From the NCBI GenBank assembly GCA_029880265.1, contig JAOUOT010000001.1:207485-271484 (forward strand): a stretch of 64,000 nt of DNA. The letters run 5' to 3'. The first letter of the stretch is position 1. Each line of letters opens with the position of its first letter. The notes under the pieces were generated by a model. The model made no database searches and was not told where the DNA came from. It saw only the letters and a program-made list of their open reading frames with translations. This document shows positions 55,703 to 64,000 of the stretch, in pieces. The stretch comes from Spirochaetia bacterium (GTDB lineage Bacteria > Spirochaetota > Leptospiria > Turneriellales > JAOUOS01). Made by a program: the position numbers and the translations under genes.

Positions 55703-56301
55703 TGGATAACAACGAACAATCAAAAAAACTTGATAATTTAAAAAAAGGCGTTTTACTTTGCGAAAGATGCAAACTTTCTACAACCAGAACCAATGTAGTT
55801 TTCGGAGAAGGCAGTTCAGAGGCTGAAATCATGTTCATAGGCGAAGGACCCGGAAAAACCGAAGATCTTACGGGCAGACCGTTTGTCGGGCGCGCTGGAG
55901 CGCTTTTGACGAGTATTATTGAAAACGGCATGAAATTAAAAAGAGAAAATGTTTATATCGCAAATATCGTCAAATGCAGGCCGTCTGTAGATTATAAAAT
56001 GCAAAAAGACAGGCCGCCAGATAAAGAAGAATTAAAATGTTGTTCTCCCTTTTTAACCGAGCAAATAAAAATCATCAATCCCAAAGTTATAATCGCTTTA
56101 GGAAGCCCCTCAAGCAAATTTCTTCTAAACTCGAATATTGGCATAACTAAACTTCGCGGTAACTGGGGTTCTTTTTTGAAAATACCCGTTATGCCCACGT
56201 ACCATCCAAGCTATGTTCTAAGAAATGGAGGAGAAAAAAGCCCTTTAAAAAAAGACGTATGGGAAGATATTAAAAAGGTACTGAAAAAACTAAACGTATG
56301 A
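55702..56301 (+). CDS. Type-4 (Fe-S) uracil-DNA glycosylase
   Basis: 199 residues. The 4Fe-4S cysteines are LCERCKL (two) near residue 16, VKCRP near 92, and one of ELKCCSPF near 112. Motif A is MFIGEGPGKTEDLTGRPFVG and motif B is PTYHPSYVL. It removes uracil from DNA in base-excision repair. The ATG overlaps the stop of the -1-extended lipoprotein frame as TAATG. Clear family match; type 4 rather than the SPO1-polymerase-associated type by length. Confidence 0.94.
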   Translation: MDNNEQSKKLDNLKKGVLLCERCKLSTTRTNVVFGEGSSEAEIMFIGEGPGKTEDLTGRPFVGRAGALLTSIIENGMKLKRENVYIANIVKCRPSVDYKMQKDRPPDKEELKCCSPFLTEQIKIINPKVIIALGSPSSKFLLNSNIGITKLRGNWGSFLKIPVMPTYHPSYVLRNGGEKSPLKKDVWEDIKKVLKKLNV

Positions 56302-56340
56302 GATTTAAGATTGAGATTGGTTTTGCCGTAATTTAAGCAT

Positions 56341-57018
56341 ATGAAAAAATTAATGTTTATAATTTTCTTAATTTTATTTTCTGCAAATTACATTCAGGCT
56401 GAATACATTTTAGATTCGAATGCAAAAGATTTTCTCGAAGAGAAAATAAAAAAAGCCGAAGACTCGGGATATGCCGACGTAGAATTTGATATATTGCATA
56501 AAAAAATTACCGATTTACTTCCAAAGCTTTCAGATTTTATAATCGACGATAAAAAAGAAAATGCAAAAAAAATCATTATACCGATTGCCTTTGGCGAAAC
56601 ATTTAAATCTCCTGAAGAAAGATACCTTTTTAACGGAGAACTTCACTTATATATTTCAGGCGGCAATAAAATATCTAAATTAAAAATTGTTTATACAAGG
56701 GTAAACCCTATAGGAGATATTTATTTAAGCGAAAAAAGAGAAATTGTGAATCCTACGCCGTCTTTTTACAACGATGATAAACTTGATTCAAACGACGATA
56801 TAACGCTTGTTTACCATGAAAAAGACGCCAATACAGACGATTATGTTAAATTAGACGAAATTACATTAAAAGAAATACCTTTTTTTGAAAAGAAAATGAG
56901 CATTATGACATCGTACAAAAAATATCTTTATAAAGCGTATCGAGCTTTTATCTATAAACTCAATTTAATTGAATTAAATAAAAAAACAAAAATCAGGCAT
57001 TTGCTTGATTTGAATTGA
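56341..57018 (+). CDS. Exported protein of unknown function
   Basis: 225 residues, not recognised. Signal peptide LMFIIFLILFSANYIQA (cleaved after IQA). The mature chain is mixed alpha/beta, with a beta-rich middle (YLFNGELHLYISGGNK, LKIVYTRVNPIGDIYL) and a Lys/Tyr-rich helical end. Leptospira-type genomes have many such small exported proteins, but I cannot name a family. It ends one base before the convergent metW stop. Confidence 0.7.
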   Translation: MKKLMFIIFLILFSANYIQAEYILDSNAKDFLEEKIKKAEDSGYADVEFDILHKKITDLLPKLSDFIIDDKKENAKKIIIPIAFGETFKSPEERYLFNGELHLYISGGNKISKLKIVYTRVNPIGDIYLSEKREIVNPTPSFYNDDKLDSNDDITLVYHEKDANTDDYVKLDEITLKEIPFFEKKMSIMTSYKKYLYKAYRAFIYKLNLIELNKKTKIRHLLDLN

Positions 57019-57019
57019 T

Positions 57020-57616
57020 TTAATCTTTTGATATAAGAAAAATCGCGTTTTGAGCAAAAAAGTTCGGCATGAAGCTTATTTGCTTTTTAGCGTTCATATA
57101 ATAAGAATTTTCAATTTTTATATTTCTTTTTTTGCAGTAATCAAAAAAATCAAAAACGCTTAGGTAATGTAAGTTGGGCGTTTCAAACCACTCGTAAGGC
57201 AGCCACTCTGTTATGGGTTTTTTTCCCCTGAAAAACAATTGAAATCTTATTTTATAATGAGCAAAATTCGGAATGCCTACAATAACTTTTTTTCCCACGC
57301 GCAAAGAATCGGTAAGAACAGTATCGGGTTTTCTTACCTGCTGTAACGCCTGATTTAATATTACATAATCGAAAGACTTATCGGCATAATCTTCTAAACC
57401 GCTGTCAATATCGCCTAAAAAAACGCTTAAGCCCTTTTCTACGCATTGATAAATTGCGTTTTCGTCGATTTCTACGCCCTGAGCCTTTACTTTTTTTTCC
57501 TGAATCAATAATTTTAAAAGCTCTCCTGAACCGCATCCTAAATCTAGAATGTTTGAATTTTCAGATATTATTTTAACAATTATCTTATAATCAAGAGAAA
57601 TGACATTTTGGGACAT
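57020..57616 (-). CDS. metW: MetW, methionine biosynthesis protein
   Basis: 198 residues with a class-I SAM-methyltransferase fold: ILDLGCGSGELLKLLIQ near residue 19, QGVEIDENAI, and FDYVILNQALQQVRKPD. MetW accompanies MetX in many bacteria and is needed for homoserine acylation there. It lies five bases after metX, in operon with it. Confidence 0.94.
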   Translation of the reverse strand: MSQNVISLDYKIIVKIISENSNILDLGCGSGELLKLLIQEKKVKAQGVEIDENAIYQCVEKGLSVFLGDIDSGLEDYADKSFDYVILNQALQQVRKPDTVLTDSLRVGKKVIVGIPNFAHYKIRFQLFFRGKKPITEWLPYEWFETPNLHYLSVFDFFDYCKKRNIKIENSYYMNAKKQISFMPNFFAQNAIFLISKD

Positions 57617-57621
57617 ATTTA

Positions 57622-58761
57622 TTAATCGATCTCATTGAGTATTTTCTGAAGAAAATGTTTTATTAAATGAGCCTCTTTTTCTATCTCTAATAAAAACGCG
57701 TCGTGACCATAATTCGAATCTATTTCGCAAAAAGTTGCGTTTACGCCCGCCATTTTACAAGCTTTTACAATTTCTTTTGATTGCGCCGTGGGATACAGCC
57801 AGTCAGATTTAAACGCCAGCACTAGTACATTGGCTTTTAATTCTTTTAATGATTCATGCAGCGATTTACCCTGCCCCGCGTCAAATAAATCCATAGCCTT
57901 TGTGATATATAAATATGAATTAGGATCAAATCTTCTTGTAAAAGAATCTCCTCTATACTGCAGATATCCTTCTACCTCAAAATCGGCGGTAAATTTTTCA
58001 ATTCCTCTGTTGCTTTTTAGTTTTCTGCCAAATTTATTGTCCATTGAGTTTTCGCTCATATAGGTAATATGACCCACCATACGCGCCACAGAAAGTCCTT
58101 TTAATGGTCTTTTATCGTCATAATAGTTGCCCTCTTTCCAATGGGGGTCGGCCATAATTGCCTGTCTGCCAACCTCGTTAAAGGCTATTTGCATGGGAGA
58201 ATGTTTCGCGGTTGTAGCTATCGGTATAGCCGATCGAATCGCCTCAGGATAACTTACCATCCATTGAAGAGCCTGCATACCGCCCATTGAACCGCCGGCA
58301 ATTGAAAGAAGTTTTTTAATTCCCAAATGATCAATAAGCAGTTTCTGTGCGTTTACCATATCTGCTATTGTCACAAAAGGAAAATCAACCCCGTACGCTT
58401 TTTTTGTTTTAGGGTTGATTGTAGCTGGCCCGCTAGAGCCCTTACATCCGCCTAAAACGTTTGAACATATAATAAAATATTTTTCTGTATCAAAGGCCTT
58501 TCCCGGTCCTATCATGTTATCCCACCAACCGGGCTTTTTTTCTCCTTTATGATATCCGGCTGCGTGAGCGTCTCCCGAAAATGCGTGCGCTATTAATATT
58601 GCGTTTGTTTTTTTTGAGTTTAATTTTCCGTATGTTTCATAAGCTATTGTTGCGGGATCTAACTTAACGCCGCTTTCAAGAATAAATTCATTTGAAGGTT
58701 CAGAAAAATTAAAATAGTGTGTTTCTACAAGCCCTATATTATTTTCTTTTTTTTTGCTCAT
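57622..58761 (-). CDS. metX: Homoserine O-acetyltransferase
   Basis: 379 residues of alpha/beta-hydrolase fold. Oxyanion and substrate motifs [12 protein letters not shown], the nucleophile in [15 protein letters not shown] (Ser near 150), acid FKSDWLYPT and catalytic His [28 protein letters not shown] is typical of MetX. It activates homoserine with acetyl-CoA (or succinyl-CoA in some MetX proteins; the acyl donor cannot be told here). It pairs with metW downstream and metY upstream. Confidence 0.95.
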   Translation of the reverse strand: MSKKKENNIGLVETHYFNFSEPSNEFILESGVKLDPATIAYETYGKLNSKKTNAILIAHAFSGDAHAAGYHKGEKKPGWWDNMIGPGKAFDTEKYFIICSNVLGGCKGSSGPATINPKTKKAYGVDFPFVTIADMVNAQKLLIDHLGIKKLLSIAGGSMGGMQALQWMVSYPEAIRSAIPIATTAKHSPMQIAFNEVGRQAIMADPHWKEGNYYDDKRPLKGLSVARMVGHITYMSENSMDNKFGRKLKSNRGIEKFTADFEVEGYLQYRGDSFTRRFDPNSYLYITKAMDLFDAGQGKSLHESLKELKANVLVLAFKSDWLYPTAQSKEIVKACKMAGVNATFCEIDSNYGHDAFLLEIEKEAHLIKHFLQKILNEID

Positions 58762-58893
58762 TCTATATTTTATTTTTTCTATTATGCATTTTTATATCAT
58801 ATTTATAAATAATTAATTTTAAACTTATCATACAAAAATATATTAAATATCAACTATATTTTTATTTGAAAATTTATCCGTAAAAGCTATAAT

Positions 58894-60213
<1,320 letters not shown>

Positions 60214-60439
60214 TTATCAGGCATGAATATTGTGCCGAATATATCTTTTGTTACTTTTTTTCTAATTACATTTACTGCGTAAAGGGAAATTTAGTCAAAA
60301 ATATTGATAATTTTCGCCGCGCTATTATAGAATTATCGAGAAAAAGAGCGTTTATTTATTAATACTTCAATACTCTAAATAAAATTTACATATGTCGGGA
60401 TTTTTTTTGACTCTCATTTAATTCTTGATATCTTAAAGT

Positions 60440-60820
60440 ATGATGGAAATTACTCACAATCTTAGAAAAGAAGCTATTGAAATCATACCTGAAGGTATGT
60501 TTAATTTCAATGAAACCGACAATTTTGACGCTTATATTAATGATACGGCCATAAATGCAAAACAAAGCGTTATCGCAATTAATCTTGAAAAAGTAGAATA
60601 CATTGATTCTACCGGATTGGGTTCTTTAATTAAAGCTCTTAATGAAGCGAAAAAAAAAGGTAAAGAATTTTTAATATTCGGAGCCACTATAAAAATACAA
60701 AATATTTTTAAAATAGCGAGACTTGAGAAATTTTTTTCTTTTATTTCTCCCGTAGAATTTAAAACAAAGTATCCTTCAGACGAAGACAGCGAAATTGATT
60801 CTTTTATAGAGAGTATTTAG
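60440..60820 (+). CDS. STAS-domain anti-sigma factor antagonist
   Basis: 126 residues. The STAS fold is shown by VIAINLEKVEYIDSTGLGSL, with the phosphorylatable Ser of the DSTG motif, and FLIFGATIKIQNIFKIARLE. Such proteins release a sigma factor from an anti-sigma kinase, or act in partner-switching signalling. No partner kinase or phosphatase is next to it. The C-terminal acidic tail (SDEDSEIDSFIESI) is outside the usual domain. It ends two bases before the convergent sugar transferase gene. Confidence 0.92.
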   Translation: MMEITHNLRKEAIEIIPEGMFNFNETDNFDAYINDTAINAKQSVIAINLEKVEYIDSTGLGSLIKALNEAKKKGKEFLIFGATIKIQNIFKIARLEKFFSFISPVEFKTKYPSDEDSEIDSFIESI

Positions 60821-60822
60821 TA

Positions 60823-62211
60823 TTATCTTCCTCGACTGAATAATACAACTCTTATTGTTTTTAAGATAATTTCGGCGTCTAAAAAGAAAGAACAGTGTTT
60901 TATATAGTAAATATCGTATTCTAATTTTTTTTCTGTATCGTCAATAGACGAAGCATATGAATACTTTACCTGTGCCCAGCCCGTTAAACCCGGTTTTACA
61001 ATATGTCTTAATCTGTAAAAAGGAATGTTTTTTTCAAGTAACTTGAAAAATTCTGGTCGCTCGGGACGAGGTCCTACAAAACTCATATCGCCTTTAAGAA
61101 CGTTTACAAGCTGAGGAATTTCATCCATTCTTGTAAGCCTTAAAATTTTTCCTATTTTTGTCGCTCTTTCGTCGTCTTTTTTTGCCCAAACGGCTTCATT
61201 TGTTTCTGAGTTTATATACATCGATCTAAACTTATATAATGTAAAATTTTTTCCGTTTAATCCGATTCTTTTTTGTTTATATATAGCATTACCTCTGCTT
61301 TCTAATCGAATAAGTATTAAAATAAAAAACGATAACGGAAAAGTTAATAATAACAGTATAAACGCCAATATCTTATCTGAAATATATTTGAGTCTCAGAG
61401 AAATTTTATTATGCAACAAATAAAAACCTTGCGAAAAAACAAACCAATTATCATTTAGATAATGTATGGGTATTTTCTGCCAATTAATCTCATAAAATTC
61501 TGATAATTCATAAACTCTTATTCCGTTTAACCTTTTTTTCAAAAGATTTTTTATCGACTCAGCGGATAATTCTGATTTTATTCCAAAAACAATAGACGAC
61601 CATGATTTTTTTAAAATTTTATCGAGATCATTTATTGTTCCTGCAATTTGTTTCTTATTTATAAATTTCTCATATTTTTTTTTATATGACTCAGAAGGCA
61701 GTAATATTTTAAAAGATAACTTCGGATTATTATTATTTGCTTCAAAAACAAATTTTTCAGCTCCTGTTTTCCCCGAAATAAATAATGTACATAAATTTTT
61801 CACGCTTTTTATAGAAATATAATACAAAACCAATCTTATGATAAAAGCAGGCAAAGTGTAAATTATAATTCCCATGGATAATACAACCCTTCCGTATATT
61901 CCTGTTTCATATCGCAAAAATATAAAAATTATTAAAAATATTGATACTGTAACCGCAATCTGACACACTAAAAATCTTGAAAATATTTTTAGATTTAAAT
62001 CTTTTTCAAATACCTGATAAACATTAAATGCATAAGCAATGAATAACTGTATAAATAATAGTATTAAAAATTCAAAATTTAACAAAAGATCCGAAGGCAT
62101 TATATTAAATCTTAAAATATGAGCAATTAGAAATGCAATAATAAACAAAAAGACGTCAAATATGAATAATATTCTAGGAAAAGTCTTTGTATATAAATTA
62201 CGATTTTCCAT
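60823..62211 (-). CDS. Polyprenyl-phosphate sugar-1-phosphate transferase (WbaP/EpsE type)
   Basis: 462 residues. Four to five N-terminal TMs (IFDVFLFIIAFLIAHILRF and on) precede a degenerate CoA-binding-like domain (about 140-260). The last 200 residues are the bacterial sugar transferase domain: the re-entrant TM (ISDKILAFILLLLTFPLSFF), YKQKRIGLNGKNFTLYKFRS, LRLTRMDEIPQLVNVLKGDM, then SFVGPRPERPEF and KPGLTGWAQV. It starts O-antigen or exopolysaccharide repeats by loading a hexose-1-P on undecaprenyl phosphate. No glycosyltransferase cluster is adjacent in view. Confidence 0.94.
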   Translation of the reverse strand: MENRNLYTKTFPRILFIFDVFLFIIAFLIAHILRFNIMPSDLLLNFEFLILLFIQLFIAYAFNVYQVFEKDLNLKIFSRFLVCQIAVTVSIFLIIFIFLRYETGIYGRVVLSMGIIIYTLPAFIIRLVLYYISIKSVKNLCTLFISGKTGAEKFVFEANNNNPKLSFKILLPSESYKKKYEKFINKKQIAGTINDLDKILKKSWSSIVFGIKSELSAESIKNLLKKRLNGIRVYELSEFYEINWQKIPIHYLNDNWFVFSQGFYLLHNKISLRLKYISDKILAFILLLLTFPLSFFILILIRLESRGNAIYKQKRIGLNGKNFTLYKFRSMYINSETNEAVWAKKDDERATKIGKILRLTRMDEIPQLVNVLKGDMSFVGPRPERPEFFKLLEKNIPFYRLRHIVKPGLTGWAQVKYSYASSIDDTEKKLEYDIYYIKHCSFFLDAEIILKTIRVVLFSRGR

Positions 62212-62231
62212 TATGCATTACAATAATAAAG

Positions 62232-62442
62232 TTTTCCACAATTGTGTATTAATGTGGATTTGTATATATTCCTTGTTGAAAATATATTTAATATTGTGAA
62301 AAACTTTATCGGGTTATATAAAAAATATTTTATAAAAGGCATTTTCTTATTAAAAATATAAATATTGTGGAAACATAGATTATTAAATATACTGTTATTA
62401 TAAAGAAATATCTATATTATAAAAAGTTTTACACAATCCACA
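62232..62442. other. Cluster of DnaA-box-like sites in a very AT-rich gap
   Basis: In the 284-bp gap between the sugar transferase and the last gene, three sites match TTWTNCACA exactly: 62232-62240 (TTTTCCACA), 62295-62303 on the minus strand (TTTTTCACA) and 62427-62435 (TTTTACACA). Near matches are at 62366-62374 and 62434-62442. Long AT tracts follow, such as at 62450-62500. This is the look of an origin or DnaA-regulated promoter. No dnaA or dnaN gene is in view. Confidence 0.35.
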
Positions 62443-62495
62443 CTGTTATATATATTTATATATAAAATAAAGTATATATATTATAGATATATATA

Positions 62496-64000
62496 CTACC
62501 ACATCTCTTTTTCATATTTTCTTTTATCAAGTTCTTTTGTAAATTTTTTATAAGGATCTTCTTCTACAACAGGTTGTGAAGTCATAGATTTTTTCATCTC
62601 GTTTTCTAAGAACGAAACTACCTTATCGGCTTCTTCAGGCGTAATTGAATCTATATTATTTGATTCTTTAATAGATTTTATTTTAGTTATTATTTTATTT
62701 GCGTATTTTTTAAAATTCTGATCTTTTGGGTAAAATAATATTCTATAATTATTTTCTTTATTTTGAGATACGGGCATCGAAACAAAGTTTTGTTCTCTCA
62801 ATATATTTTCAAATTCTTTTTCGCTTATATTTGGAATATATTTTTGTATCGTAAGAATATTGGGAAGAGAAAAAGAATTTCCTAAATAGTGAACGTCTAA
62901 ATTTTCAAGTATTTTATTTTTTAAATTTAATTTTCTAATTTGCATTAATTTTCTGTCTTTCTCAGATTTTAACTCTTCCTGCTTTTTGTAAAAGTATACA
63001 TTGTTATTTTTTTCGAATTTTTTTTGTTCGCTTTTTATTTTTGACTTAGCGTTAGTAAAGGCAATATCTTTAAAAAATGGAACTAAATATAAAAATAACA
63101 TTCTCATGAAAACAGGCATAAAGGCAATATATGATTTTCTTAATAGTTTACCGTATTGTTTTGCAAACGTCTTATTTCTAAATAATTCAGGCATATCTAT
63201 TTCTGCATTTTCAATAAATGTCTTCAAAATTAAAATTTTCCAATAATCGGTTGCCGGTAATAAGATCATATTATTTACCAATGAGCTGATAGCCTCGTCA
63301 TTTTTTCTTAAAAAAGCGTGAATTATTTTTTTAGATTTATGCCATTTTGTGTAAAGTATATCTTCATCGGTAGTGAGTTTTTCCCAAACATCGGCAGGAA
63401 TATTATTTTTCTCGTTTTCATCATAAAATATGATTAATTTATCCCAGCGAACATTATCGTCGAATATTTTATTTTTAATTTCGTTATAAATACTTTCTTT
63501 TTCCAGATACCAGTTTTCCTGTAATTTTTTTTCTATTATTTTTTCTAGTTTTAATAAGATCTCTACAGTAAGTTTACCGGCATAATTTTTATTTTCAGAT
63601 TCGTCTTTTAATGCCATCGCGTTTGATAATGATTTTGCTTTTTCAACGGTAAATCTTGAAGTATTGGGTTTATGTTTTTCTTCGTCATATATTGATTCTT
63701 CTAAAGAAATACTTTTTGCGCTTCTCATAAAGATATCGTTATTTTTATAAGAAGGTATAATTTTATTGTTAAAAACATCTTTCATTATATTATATTGTTC
63801 AATAACCTGATTTTCATATACGGGAAAGATACCGTATCCGGATATATTTAAAGCGTTTTCATTTTTAGTTAAAATATCTTTTATATCGTTTAATTCTGTT
63901 TTAAGTATATTTTCATCGGGAATAACTTCGTATTTTTCAATATTAATATTATCAAGAGAATTAACGACGATATCTGATTTACCGGTTCGGGTTATATCGG
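62496..64000 (-). CDS. Large protein of unknown function (5' end beyond window)
   Basis: The frame is open through the right edge, so the gene starts beyond 64000; the first ATG inside the window (63785) is internal. At least 500 residues, Lys/Asn/Glu-rich, mostly helical. Residues upstream of that ATG read DITRTGKSDIVVNSLDN and onward. One hydrophobic stretch (YIAFMPVFMRMLFLYLVPFF) may be membrane-associated. A Lys/Gln/Glu-rich coiled coil follows. I do not recognise a family. The AT-rich DnaA-box cluster lies just downstream. Confidence 0.7.
   Translation of the reverse strand, partial: DITRTGKSDIVVNSLDNINIEKYEVIPDENILKTELNDIKDILTKNENALNISGYGIFPVYENQVIEQYNIMKDVFNNKIIPSYKNNDIFMRSAKSISLEESIYDEEKHKPNTSRFTVEKAKSLSNAMALKDESENKNYAGKLTVEILLKLEKIIEKKLQENWYLEKESIYNEIKNKIFDDNVRWDKLIIFYDENEKNNIPADVWEKLTTDEDILYTKWHKSKKIIHAFLRKNDEAISSLVNNMILLPATDYWKILILKTFIENAEIDMPELFRNKTFAKQYGKLLRKSYIAFMPVFMRMLFLYLVPFFKDIAFTNAKSKIKSEQKKFEKNNNVYFYKKQEELKSEKDRKLMQIRKLNLKNKILENLDVHYLGNSFSLPNILTIQKYIPNISEKEFENILREQNFVSMPVSQNKENNYRILFYPKDQNFKKYANKIITKIKSIKESNNIDSITPEEADKVVSFLENEMKKSMTSQPVVEEDPYKKFTKELDKRKYEKEMW

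Overview
The window is AT-rich bacterial DNA (roughly a third G+C by eye) from a diderm. A Spirochaetota, Leptospirae-like lineage is the best guess. The main reason is the lipoproteins: they have lax lipoboxes whose cysteine follows Q, N, F, A or Y (FQC, LQC, LNC, IFC, NAC, LYC), as spirochaetes do. TonB-dependent receptors and aromatic-ended beta-barrels show an outer membrane. The gene orders ispE-tRNA-Gln-glmU-prs-rplY-pth-tilS and metY-metX-metW also fit from memory. No rRNA or universal marker is present, so the taxonomy is inference.

Layout. 1-2416: end of a HAD phosphatase gene, then hisB-hisH-hisA. 2632-10500: a block of mixed composition that looks acquired, holding an FtsX/LolD-type ABC exporter with a divergent TetR regulator, a trans-sulfuration PLP enzyme, a metallophosphoesterase, a higher-GC orphan gene, a HigBA-type toxin-antitoxin pair and a short PAP2 gene. 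10523-24062: folE, an enoyl-CoA hydratase family gene, then envelope genes (barrels, LysM protein, HEAT-repeat proteins, ChaN-like lipoprotein, tandem small lipoproteins, TonB receptor with a Spy-like lipoprotein). 24065-29749: housekeeping cluster tilS, pth, rplY, prs, glmU (uridyltransferase half only), tRNA-Gln, ispE and an AtpI-like gene. 29899-36904: a PAS histidine kinase, an alpha/beta hydrolase, a 58-residue zinc-knuckle gene, a diguanylate cyclase fused to an HTH and a Rossmann domain, and an ABC-2 exporter. 37071-45033: two giant fibronectin-III lipoproteins and an acidic membrane-anchored TPR protein.

45030-52410 is the most notable region: a tight minus-strand operon encoding an outer-membrane barrel, a 21-heme periplasmic cytochrome, a surface-type multiheme lipoprotein (nine CxxCH, two Cx4CH, Myxococcus-type Cys-rich repeat, C-terminal Cys-TM-Arg tail) and two small barrel proteins. 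It looks like a porin-cytochrome conduit for electron transfer across the outer membrane. 52789-64000: TPR protein, lipoprotein and type-4 uracil-DNA glycosylase; methionine genes metY, metX and metW; a STAS protein; a polyprenyl-phosphate sugar transferase; a very AT-rich gap with DnaA-box-like sites; and a large unknown gene running off the right edge.

Two genes (45030-45778 minus and 54939-55702 plus) each appear to continue past their stop codon in the -1 frame, and each does so at the same heptamer, A AAA AAG. The continuation matches a paralogue's C-terminal domain in one case, and ends in a TAATG junction with the next gene in the other. The peptidyl-tRNA hydrolase lacks two canonical catalytic residues.
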